Shown here piece after piece: positions 56,342-64,000 of a stretch of DNA of 64,000 nt (the stretch's first letter is position 1; the number at the start of each line of letters is the position of its first letter). The notes beneath the pieces were generated by a model. The model was given only the letters and a program-made list of their open reading frames with translations, was not told the DNA's origin and ran no database searches. The translations under genes and the position numbers were made by a program. The DNA is from Acidovorax sp. HDW3 (GTDB taxonomy: Bacteria; Pseudomonadota; Gammaproteobacteria; Burkholderiales; Burkholderiaceae_C): the NCBI RefSeq assembly GCF_011303755.1, contig NZ_CP049885.1:1098001-1162000 (forward strand), written 5' to 3'.

Positions 56342-58174
56342 TTAGCGTGTTAAGCCGGCGTAGGCCTGGGCCAGGCGGTGCACCAGATCCTGGGGACGGT
56401 GTACCAGCGCGTAGCCTTGGGAGCCAAAGAGGTGTGGCAGGTAGTCGTGCGCCTGGGCGTCGATTGTCACGCAAAACGGTGTCAGCCCGGCGGCGCGGGC
56501 GGCGTGCACGGCGTGGCGCGTGTCCTCCAGGCCATAGCGGCCTTCGTAGATGTCGAGGTCGTTGGGCTTGCCGTCGGTGAGGATGAGCAGCAGGCGCTGG
56601 CGCTCGTTGCGCTGTGCCAGGCGCGCCGTGGCGTGGCGCAGGGCGGCGCCCATGCGGGTGTAGTAGCCGGGCTTGATGGCGTTGACGCGCGCGATGGCGT
56701 TGCCGTCCCAGCGTTCGTCAAAACCTTTGAGGTGCTGGATGCGCACGTGCTGGCGCCGCACCGAGGAAAAGCCCAGCATCTCGAAGGCGTCGCTGCTCGC
56801 GGCCAGGGCCTCGCCAAAGACGTGCAGGGCGTCGCGGATGACGTCGATGACGCGCGCATCCTGCGTGGCGTAGCAGTCGGTCGAGAGCGAGAGGTCGGCC
56901 AGCAGCAGCGTTGCCAGGCTGCGCTCGGTGCGCTGGCGCTGGATGAAGATGGGCGGCGCTTCGCTGCGCGGTGCCTGGCCGGCATCGACCTGGTGGCGCA
57001 CCCAGGCGTCGATGTCGATTTCGTCGCCCTCGGGGCGCCCGCGCACGCGCCCGGGGGCGGCGCGCAGGGCTTCGAGGCGCCGACGCATCTGCCGCGCCAC
57101 AGCGCGCAGCGCTGGCGGTGGGTGGTAGGGTGCGGCATCGCGCGCGACGTAGCACTGCACGGCGCAATGGTCTTTTTGCAGCAGGGCGCGGCGGTAGTCC
57201 CATTCGGGGTATTTCTCGCCCGGGCCCAGGGGCAGGTCGTCTTGCGCGGCGCTGGGCAGGTCCAGGTCGAACTTGACGCGCGAGGCCGAGGCCTGGCCGT
57301 CGGGGGCGATGTGCAGCTCATCCATGTCGTTGGCGGCTGCGAGCTGGTTGCCATCGTCCTCGTCGTCATCGTCGCGGTTGACGCGGGTGAGCTCGCTCCA
57401 GGAGAGGATGGTTTCGGTACGGAAGAACATCACCATCGGTGCACCGTGGCGCTCGTCGCTCACGGATTGGGCGGCCCGCCGGCGTTTGTCCTGCACTTTG
57501 GGTTGTGGGCCGGCTTGCTCCTGGGCCTCGGCGCTGGGGTTGCTTTGGGCTTTGGTCGCTGCAGTGGCCGTGGCTGCTGGCAGGGTCAGCCACAGCCACA
57601 GTGGGGCGACGTCGTGGTGACTGATGCGCAGGCCAGCGGTGGCTTGGCCTTGCAGGGCTTGTTGCAGTGCACGTTCGGCCTGGGCGACGTTGCCGCGCAG
57701 ACGGGCCGGGTCGGGGCGCTCGGCCAGTTGGGCGGCGCGCAGGGTTTCGTAGGAGGGGCGCAGGCCAGGAAAGGTGTGCAGGGCCGCTTCGGTGGCGGCG
57801 ATGTGGTCGCCCAGCCAGTCGCCGCTGGGCTGCAGGTGCGCGCCCAGGGCTGCGAGCCAGAGGTAGAGCTGGCGGTTGCGGGCGGCGTCGTCGAAGACGC
57901 CGATCTCGGGCGGCAGTGCGAGCACGTCGTTTTGCCATTGGCCCAGGCGTGCGTGCGTGCCGCTGCCGGCCATGCGCTGCAGCAGGTTGCGTACGCCCCC
58001 GACGCGGCTGTGGCCGGCGGGGGCGATGCGGGTGCTGTGCTCACCGCCGCCGGCGCGAAACAGCAGGCCGATGCTGCGCTGCATGTCTTCGAGGCGCACC
58101 GGCGCGCGTGCGCTGCGGCCGCTGGCAGCGCGTGTGATGAAGCGGTGCCATTGCTCGCCAACCCATTCTTCCAT
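56342..58174 (-). CDS. norD: Nitric oxide reductase activation protein NorD
   Basis: NorD is needed to make active cNOR, probably together with NorQ in iron insertion. The 610 residues have a long N-terminal region (MEEWVGEQWHRFITR..) and a C-terminal VWA domain. Its metal-ion adhesion residues are seen as DLSLSTD (in place of DxSxS), the Thr in GYYTRMGAALRH and ILTDGKP. It follows norQ after 25 bases. The DDDDEDD stretch near the middle is an acidic linker. Confidence 0.93.
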   Translation of the reverse strand: MEEWVGEQWHRFITRAASGRSARAPVRLEDMQRSIGLLFRAGGGEHSTRIAPAGHSRVGGVRNLLQRMAGSGTHARLGQWQNDVLALPPEIGVFDDAARNRQLYLWLAALGAHLQPSGDWLGDHIAATEAALHTFPGLRPSYETLRAAQLAERPDPARLRGNVAQAERALQQALQGQATAGLRISHHDVAPLWLWLTLPAATATAATKAQSNPSAEAQEQAGPQPKVQDKRRRAAQSVSDERHGAPMVMFFRTETILSWSELTRVNRDDDDEDDGNQLAAANDMDELHIAPDGQASASRVKFDLDLPSAAQDDLPLGPGEKYPEWDYRRALLQKDHCAVQCYVARDAAPYHPPPALRAVARQMRRRLEALRAAPGRVRGRPEGDEIDIDAWVRHQVDAGQAPRSEAPPIFIQRQRTERSLATLLLADLSLSTDCYATQDARVIDVIRDALHVFGEALAASSDAFEMLGFSSVRRQHVRIQHLKGFDERWDGNAIARVNAIKPGYYTRMGAALRHATARLAQRNERQRLLLILTDGKPNDLDIYEGRYGLEDTRHAVHAARAAGLTPFCVTIDAQAHDYLPHLFGSQGYALVHRPQDLVHRLAQAYAGLTR

Positions 58175-58199
58175 GCCGATCTCCGGGCTGCTGCGGGGC

Positions 58200-59024
58200 T
58201 TATTGCGTGATGACGGCGGCGACCACCTCCGCCAGGGCGGCGGCGGTGTCGGCATCGTCGGTCAGGGCGTCGATGACGGCGGCCTGGCAGGCGGTGTGCA
58301 GCGCAATGCCGCTGGCCACCAGGCGTGCTGCCATGACGAGCAGGCGGGTGCTGACGGTTTCCTCCAGGTCTTGCTCCGTCAGGCGACGCAGGGCCTGGGC
58401 CAGGTTTACGAGTTGCTCGGCAGTGTGGGCATCGACGCCCGATTCGCGTGCCACGATGGCCTGTTCGACGGCGGGCGCGGGGTAGCCGAAGTTGAGCGCG
58501 ATGAAGCGCTGGCGCGTGCTCGGCTTCAAGCTCTTGAGCACGTTCTGGTAGCCGGGGTTGTAGCTCACCACCAGCATGAAGCCGGGGGCGGCGGCGATGT
58601 GTTCGCCCGTGCGCTCGATGGGCAGCACGCGGCGGTCGTCGGCCAGCGGGTGCAGCACGACGGTGGTGTCTTTGCGGGCCTCAACCACTTCGTCGAGGTA
58701 GCAGATGGCGCCCTGGCGCACGGCGCGGGTCAGCGGGCCGTCGGCCCAGACGGTGCTGCCGTCGGCGATCAGGTGGCGCCCGACGAGGTCGGCGGCCGAG
58801 AGGTCGTCGTGGCAGCTGACGGTGATCAGGGGGCGCTTGAGGCGCGCGGCCATGTGTTCGACGAACCGGGTCTTGCCGCAGCCCGTCGGCCCTTTGATGA
58901 GCACCGGCAGGCGCTGGGCGAAGGCGTGCTCGAAGAGTGCGGCCTCGCCGCCTTGCTCGGCGTAGTACGGCACCTGGGCGTTGCTGGCCGTCAGGTGGTG
59001 TTGTTCGCTGTGGTCCATGGGCAT
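58200..59024 (-). CDS. norQ: CbbQ/NirQ/NorQ-type AAA+ ATPase
   Basis: A MoxR/CbbQ-class AAA+ protein of 274 residues that activates nitric oxide reductase with NorD. Walker A is GPTGCGKT, Walker B is AICYLDEVVEARKD, and the substrate loop near GRHLIADGSTVWADGPL is typical of NirQ/NorQ. The start is ATG 59024; ATG 59018 is also possible. A perfect hairpin separates it from norB. Confidence 0.93.
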   Translation of the reverse strand: MPMDHSEQHHLTASNAQVPYYAEQGGEAALFEHAFAQRLPVLIKGPTGCGKTRFVEHMAARLKRPLITVSCHDDLSAADLVGRHLIADGSTVWADGPLTRAVRQGAICYLDEVVEARKDTTVVLHPLADDRRVLPIERTGEHIAAAPGFMLVVSYNPGYQNVLKSLKPSTRQRFIALNFGYPAPAVEQAIVARESGVDAHTAEQLVNLAQALRRLTEQDLEETVSTRLLVMAARLVASGIALHTACQAAVIDALTDDADTAAALAEVVAAVITQ

Positions 59025-59040
59025 TTTTCTCGGTTCAAAG

Positions 59041-59071
59041 GAACTTGCGCCGCGTAAAGCGGCGCAAGTTC
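59041..59071 (-). repeat. Perfect 13-base hairpin between norB and norQ
   Basis: Arms GAACTTGCGCCGC (59041-59053) and GCGGCGCAAGTTC (59059-59071) flank a five-base loop GTAAA. No T-run follows on the minus strand (CCTTTG), so it is more like an mRNA processing or 3'-protection hairpin than a terminator. It could keep norCB mRNA in excess over norQD. Confidence 0.7.
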
Positions 59072-59097
59072 AGGGGGGCGCTAGCGCAAGGCTGGCA

Positions 59098-60600
<1,503 letters not shown>

Positions 60601-61035
60601 TCAGCCTTCGATGTTGGGCGGCCAGTTTTCGGTGTTGATCTCGCCAGTCCACTTGAGGAACTCGACCAGGTCATTGAGCTGCTGCTCGCTCAGGTTGAAC
60701 TGCGGCATTTGACGGCGACCGGGAGCGTTGGTGGGCATGGAGGCAATCCAGGCCTTGATGAAATCCGGGCCACGGCGCTTGTAGACGTTGCCCAGCTCGG
60801 GTGCGAAGTAGGCGCCTTCACCCAGCAGCGTATGGCAGCCGATGCAGTTGTTGACTTCCCACACCTTTTTGCCAGCGATGACGGCCGGGGTGATGGCGTG
60901 GTCGTTGGAGCGCTCGGGGATGCGCCGTTCACTGTCAAAGATCAATCCGGCAAACAGCAGCGCAAAAAACGCTGTGCCGCCGTAGAACATGTTGCGGGCC
61001 ATTTGTTTGGTAAACCCGCTGTGTACCTGGCTCAT
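60601..61035 (-). CDS. norC: Nitric oxide reductase subunit C (cytochrome c)
   Basis: This 144-residue membrane-anchored cytochrome passes electrons to NorB. It has an N-terminal helix (about 12-31, MFYGGTAFFALLFAGLIF) and one heme site CIGCH (near residue 62), with Met as probable sixth ligand in RRQMPQF. A GGAGG ribosome site (61044-61048) precedes the ATG. An FNR/DNR box lies upstream. Confidence 0.95.
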   Translation of the reverse strand: MSQVHSGFTKQMARNMFYGGTAFFALLFAGLIFDSERRIPERSNDHAITPAVIAGKKVWEVNNCIGCHTLLGEGAYFAPELGNVYKRRGPDFIKAWIASMPTNAPGRRQMPQFNLSEQQLNDLVEFLKWTGEINTENWPPNIEG

Positions 61036-61095
61036 TCCTAAGCCCTCCTTTTTTAAATGGGAACTTTATCTTCCTCTTTTCGGTCACTCAATTCC

Positions 61096-61109
61096 TTGAA
61101 CTTGATCAA
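61096..61109 (-). promoter_or_regulatory. FNR/DNR box in front of norC
   Basis: The palindrome TTGAACTTGATCAA fits TTGAN-N4-NTCAA. It is centred 67 bases before the norC start. A -10-like GATAAA (61070-61065, minus strand) gives a start about 41-45 bases from the box centre, the normal distance for FNR-class activation. It implies induction by low oxygen and NO. Confidence 0.75.
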
Positions 61110-61135
61110 GAAAAGTGGGGGGATTCTAGGAGTAA

Positions 61136-61408
61136 TTACCTAAGGGAATGCCAGAAAGAGACGCCGATGAGGGCCAGCGTTACCACCAGCAGCCAGCCCA
61201 GCACCAAACTACGCCACAGGCGCGGCGCGTGGCGCAGCTCCATGTAGTCCATGGCGATGAGGTAGCCCTTGAACGCCGCCAGCCCGAGGACGATGGCTGC
61301 GCTGACGAATTCGGCACGCACGGCGTTGCCGCTTTCGCCCAGCCACCAGGTCAGCGCGGTGGCCAGCAGCAGCAGAACCCAGATGGTGTTGATGCGGCGG
61401 GCGGTCAT
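61136..61408 (-). CDS. norF: NorF-like small membrane protein (COX4-like)
   Basis: A 90-residue protein with three predicted helices (NTIWVLLLLATALTWWL, AEFVSAAIVLGLAAFKGYLIAM, LVLGWLLVVTLALIGVSFW). It resembles the cytochrome-c-oxidase subunit IV family proteins called NorF, which sit with norE in denitrifiers and improve NOR function. It is 101 bases before norC and 91 after norE; a hairpin repeat fills the latter gap. ATG 61408 is used. Confidence 0.8.
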   Translation of the reverse strand: MTARRINTIWVLLLLATALTWWLGESGNAVRAEFVSAAIVLGLAAFKGYLIAMDYMELRHAPRLWRSLVLGWLLVVTLALIGVSFWHSLR

Positions 61409-61433
61409 GGCAGGGCTCCAAATAAAGGGTGTT

Positions 61434-61490
61434 TTTGGCATCTGGCGCTTACTGGATAAGCGCGAGAAGCTATCAAATAAATAGCAAAAC
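61434..61490. repeat. Dispersed hairpin repeat between norE and norF
   Basis: It reads TTTTTGGCATCTGGCGCTTACTGGATAAGCGCGAGAAGC, then TATCAAATAAATAGC. Arms GCGCTT / AAGCGC are kept. It splits the norEF pair. Confidence 0.75.
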
Positions 61491-61498
61491 GCTGGCAA

Positions 61499-62122
61499 TC
61501 AGCGCAACACGTAGATCAGCGGGAACAGCACCATCCACAGCAGATCGACCATGTGCCAGAAGACGGTCACGGTCTCGAGCGTGTGGCAGTTCTCGGGGCT
61601 GTAGGCGCCGCGCCGGGTCGGTGCCCAGAGCAGGGCGAAGAACAGGCAGCCGACGGCGGCGTGCAGAAAGTGAAAGCCGGTGATGCCGACGTAGAGCATG
61701 GCGAAGGTGTTGTTCGCCACGTCGATGCCTTCTTGCCATTTGTGCAGGTACTCCACGCTTTTCACGCCCAGAAACCCCAGCCCGAAGAGCAGGGCGGCGA
61801 GCAGCCAGCGCGCCGCTACCTGCGGGCTGCGCTGCTGCACGCTGTGCAGCGCACGCGCGGCGCAGGCGCTGGCGCTGATGAGCAGCACGGTGTTGATGGC
61901 GCCGGAGTTCAGGTCCAGCGTCGCCTGGCCGGCGGCAAAGAGATCGGGGTGTTTGAGCCGCGCGCCGGCAAAGGCGACGAACAGCATGGCGAAGGTCAGC
62001 AGTTCCAGTAGCACCAGAAACCACACCACCAGGTCGCCTGGCAGCCTCGTCGTGGCGGCGGTGGGGGAGGTGGGCGCTGCAGGCAGCGCGCTATCGAATG
62101 TGGAACTGGCTGAGTATGTCAA
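61499..62122 (-). CDS. norE: NorE-like cytochrome c oxidase subunit III family protein
   Basis: This 207-residue membrane protein of about five helices has COX3-like motifs (PGDLVVWFLVLLELLTFAMLF, ITGFHFLHAAVG, TVFWHMVDLLWMVLFPLIYVLR). NorE is an accessory protein of nitric oxide reductase. The start is TTG 62122, overlapping the nirN stop as TTGA, with GAGGG upstream at a suitable distance; no ATG is available. The overlap suggests translation coupling between nirN and norE. Confidence 0.88.
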   Translation of the reverse strand: MTYSASSTFDSALPAAPTSPTAATTRLPGDLVVWFLVLLELLTFAMLFVAFAGARLKHPDLFAAGQATLDLNSGAINTVLLISASACAARALHSVQQRSPQVAARWLLAALLFGLGFLGVKSVEYLHKWQEGIDVANNTFAMLYVGITGFHFLHAAVGCLFFALLWAPTRRGAYSPENCHTLETVTVFWHMVDLLWMVLFPLIYVLR

Positions 62123-63687
62123 TGGGATGTACCCTCGCTCCTGGTTATTTTATTCCACACGTTGTATTTCCCTACTGGCTTATGCATGGGCAGGCGTTTG
62201 ACCTCTTTGAAGGTCGCCGCGTCGTACACCACGATGGCGCCATCCATCTCCCAGACGCTGGCCAGGGCGTAGCGGCCGTCGCGTGTGAACTCGATGTGCG
62301 CCAGCGTCTTGCCCGGCTCGCGCACCTCGGCCACGGGCTCCAGGGTGCGTTTGTCGATGATGGTCAGGCGATCCTTGCCCTCTTTGCTCATCATCGAATC
62401 CGTCCAGGCGTAGGGCGTGTTCTCGTGGCTGCGCATGAAGAAGCCGGCGCCGGGCGTGGGGATGGTGCGCACCGTCTTCCAGGTCTGCATGTCGATCACA
62501 TCGACCGCGCCGCCGCCCAGATTCGGGCTGGCGAGCACGGTGGTGCCCTTCCAGGCGAAGGTGATGCCCGAGCCCAGGTGCGGCATCCCGGCGATGGGCA
62601 GGTCGGCAATTTTGCGGCGCACGTCCAGGTTCACCACCTGGGCGCTGGCGCTGGCGGCGGCGCCGGCCTTGGGGCGGGTGGCGCCTAGGGCGTGGCGGTA
62701 GCTTTGGTCGAAGAAGAAATCATCGAGCGGCTCGTCCAGCGGCGTGCGGCGCACGCCCAGGTAGCCGGGCTTGGGCAGGGCTTCGCCCATTTTGTAGTCG
62801 TGCACGTAGCCGTCGTAGATGGGGGCGGCTTTCTTGTCGTACGAAATCTCCCACAGCTCGGGGATGTCCTTGAGGGCGACGACGAAGCTGTTGCGCGGCG
62901 TGGCGTCGTATACCGCCGAGACGCGCGAGCTGGCCTTGCCGTCCAGGGTCTTGGCTTCGTAGGTTTTGACCAGATTCAGGTCGGCGTCGAACAGCGCCAG
63001 GCTGTGCGGCAGGTAGTTGGCGGCCATGACCCAGCGGCCATCGCCGCTGACGGCGACGTTGCGCATGTTCAGGCCGGCACGCACCTCGGCCACCACCTGC
63101 AGGCGCCACAGGTCGTACTTGGTGATCCAGCCGTCGCGCGAGCCGAAGAAGACGTAGCGCCCGTCGGGCGTGAACTTGGGGCCGCCGTGCAGCGCGTAGC
63201 GGCTGGCGAAGCGGGTGATGACCTCGAACTTGTCGCCGTCGAGCAGCGAGACGTGGTGGTCGCCCCCCTCGACGACGACGAACAGGTTCATCGGGTCGGC
63301 GTCCCACTTGGGCTTGACGGGCTCATCCTGGGGCAGCGGCGTGGCAATGCGCGAGGCGCGGATGTCGGCCTCGCTCCAGCGCGGCGCGGGTACGACCGGG
63401 GTGCGCACCCAGTCGGCCAGGGCCTTGATCTCCTCGGCGGAGAGATGGCCGGCAAACCCGGCCATCTGCGTCGCCTGGCGGCCTTCCTGGATGACGCGCA
63501 GCACCTCAGCGGCGCGTGTGCGCTCCAGGCTCTCGGGCAGCAGCGCCGGGCCCATCAGGCCGGTGCGGTGCGCGCCGTGGCAGCTGGCGCAGTGTTGTTG
63601 GTACAGGGCCGGGGCGTCGGGCGCAGCCAGTGCGGGGCTGGCCAGCCCCCAGGCGAGCAGGGCGGTGGCGAGGATGCGTCGGGACAA
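62119..63687 (-). CDS. nirN: NirN-type cytochrome c / cytochrome d1 protein
   Basis: A 522-residue periplasmic protein with a signal peptide (cleavage near ALA-AP). It has a cytochrome c domain with heme site CASCH and an eight-bladed d1-type propeller. The C-terminus KPVGKYNVWNKITRSEGTSH is that of NirN, which finishes heme d1 by oxidising dihydro-heme d1; NirS ends differently. I chose TTG 63687 with GGAG six bases upstream. The frame runs on upstream through a hairpin repeat to 63729, but that extension reads as repeat sequence. It is coupled to norE. Confidence 0.87.
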   Translation of the reverse strand: MSRRILATALLAWGLASPALAAPDAPALYQQHCASCHGAHRTGLMGPALLPESLERTRAAEVLRVIQEGRQATQMAGFAGHLSAEEIKALADWVRTPVVPAPRWSEADIRASRIATPLPQDEPVKPKWDADPMNLFVVVEGGDHHVSLLDGDKFEVITRFASRYALHGGPKFTPDGRYVFFGSRDGWITKYDLWRLQVVAEVRAGLNMRNVAVSGDGRWVMAANYLPHSLALFDADLNLVKTYEAKTLDGKASSRVSAVYDATPRNSFVVALKDIPELWEISYDKKAAPIYDGYVHDYKMGEALPKPGYLGVRRTPLDEPLDDFFFDQSYRHALGATRPKAGAAASASAQVVNLDVRRKIADLPIAGMPHLGSGITFAWKGTTVLASPNLGGGAVDVIDMQTWKTVRTIPTPGAGFFMRSHENTPYAWTDSMMSKEGKDRLTIIDKRTLEPVAEVREPGKTLAHIEFTRDGRYALASVWEMDGAIVVYDAATFKEVKRLPMHKPVGKYNVWNKITRSEGTSH

Positions 63688-63696
63688 GGGGTGCTC

Positions 63697-63746
63697 CAAA
63701 TTTGATAGCTGCTCGCGCTTGCCCAGCAAGCGCTAGAAGCCAAAAC
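63697..63746. repeat. Dispersed hairpin repeat upstream of nirN
   Basis: It reads CAAATTTGATAGCTGCTCGCGCTTGCCC, then AGCAAGCGCTAGAAGCC. Arms GCGCTT / AAGCGC flank the loop. It ends next to the GGAG ribosome site of nirN and is followed by a MITE-like element. Confidence 0.85.
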
Positions 63747-63751
63747 AGCCT

Positions 63752-63882
63752 GATTGGCGATCTGCCTCAGACAAACCCCGTTCGCCCTGAGCTTGTCGAA
63801 GGGCTGTTCGCACATCACGCCCTGGCTTCGACAAGCTCAGCCCGAACGGATAGGGGTAAACATCTGAGGCAGATTACTAATC
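63752..63882. repeat. Palindromic MITE-like element, copy 2
   Basis: The ends GATTGGCGATCTGCCTCAGA and TCTGAGGCAGATTACTAATC are inverted copies with few mismatches. Inside, CCCTGAGCTTGTCGAAGGGC and GCTTCGACAAGCTCAGCCCG form a second palindrome. It matches 21358-21474. Confidence 0.85.
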
Positions 63883-63916
63883 GGGCAAAACAGTGCGCAA
63901 ATTACGGGCGCCGAAA

Positions 63917-64000
63917 CTAGACGGCGGCAACCTCGATGCGGCGGCGCTTTTGCGCCGTCGAGGGCTCAAACGGCGTGCTGGCGGCGCCGACTTCGGCGTC
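63917..64000 (-). CDS. 3' end of an unidentified gene
   Basis: The minus strand is open from the window edge to TAG at 63919-63917, giving 27 C-terminal residues ending KRRRIEVAAV. The codon use fits a real gene. It lies upstream of nirN, where heme d1 synthesis genes (nirJ, nirE and others) are common, but 27 residues are too few to name it. Confidence 0.6.
   Translation of the reverse strand, partial: DAEVGAASTPFEPSTAQKRRRIEVAAV

Noticed and set aside
62119-63687. Assignment as nitrite reductase NirS
   Set aside because: The C-terminal end (KYNVWNKITRSEGTSH) is NirN-like, and the gene is next to norE rather than nirM/nirC; NirS ends differently.
63688-63729. Upstream extension of nirN to 63729
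   Set aside because: The added residues (LGKREQLSNLEH) are a translation of the hairpin repeat, and a good GGAG site fits TTG 63687.

Overview
The window is chromosomal DNA of a GC-rich betaproteobacterium, most likely a denitrifying member of the Comamonadaceae (Acidovorax / Alicycliphilus / Diaphorobacter type). This placement rests on gene order and protein resemblance only, and the genus is uncertain. Supporting signs are the odhA-odhB-lpdA-zapE block, the mltG-tmk-holB-pilZ-tatD block, the yebC-purD-hemF-rsfS-rlmH-maf block, and a dispersed hairpin repeat with core AGCGCTTGCC..AAGCGCT of a kind common in that family. About 60 protein genes and one tRNA-Lys(TTT) are supported. No CRISPR array, rRNA or intact insertion sequence was seen.

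Region 1 (1-17418) is a cobalamin operon on the plus strand. In order it holds a B12-type ABC importer (btuC 3' end, btuD), an orphan CbiM-like cobalt permease, cobO, btuF, cobW, cobN, a chlI/chlID chelatase gene, a TonB-dependent siderophore-type receptor, a PepSY membrane protein, ogt, bluB, cbiB and cobD. Most junctions overlap by 1-16 bases. The chelatase gene carries a near-textbook -1 frameshift signal (A7 slippery run, stop codon 4 bases later, hairpin directly after the stop). One gene could therefore make both the small (I) and medium (D) subunits that work with CobN.

Region 2 (17446-31830) starts with a signalling pair: a REC-DUF3369-GGDEF-EAL protein and a PAS-PAS histidine kinase. 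Housekeeping genes follow: nuclease, rluE, a META/DUF4377 lipoprotein, an M23 peptidase, ygfZ, mltG-tmk-holB-pilZ, tatD, an ankyrin lipoprotein and msbA. Region 3 (31953-43976) holds tolB-pal-cpoB-tcdA, tRNA-Lys with its terminator, an AI-2E-type permease, the 2-oxoglutarate dehydrogenase genes and zapE. Region 4 (43973-55467) holds a coiled-coil secreted protein, a PP2C phosphatase, upp, threonine dehydratase, a low-GC Tat-lipoprotein phosphoesterase, a HerA-like ATPase, yebC, purD, hemF, rsfS with a histone-like tail, rlmH and maf.

Region 5 (55479-64000) is a minus-strand denitrification cluster. It runs from an unidentified 3' gene fragment at the window edge through nirN, norE, norF-like, norC, norB, norQ and norD to a Crp/Fnr (DNR-like) regulator. 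A clean FNR/DNR box lies in front of norC and a weaker one in front of the regulator gene.

Repeats are a second theme. At least twelve copies or remnants of one short hairpin repeat occur between and inside genes. In cbiB two copies appear to be translated as membrane segments, and others overlap the starts of btuD and nirN. Two further palindromic element families supply the actual stop codons of neighbouring genes (21358, 23586).
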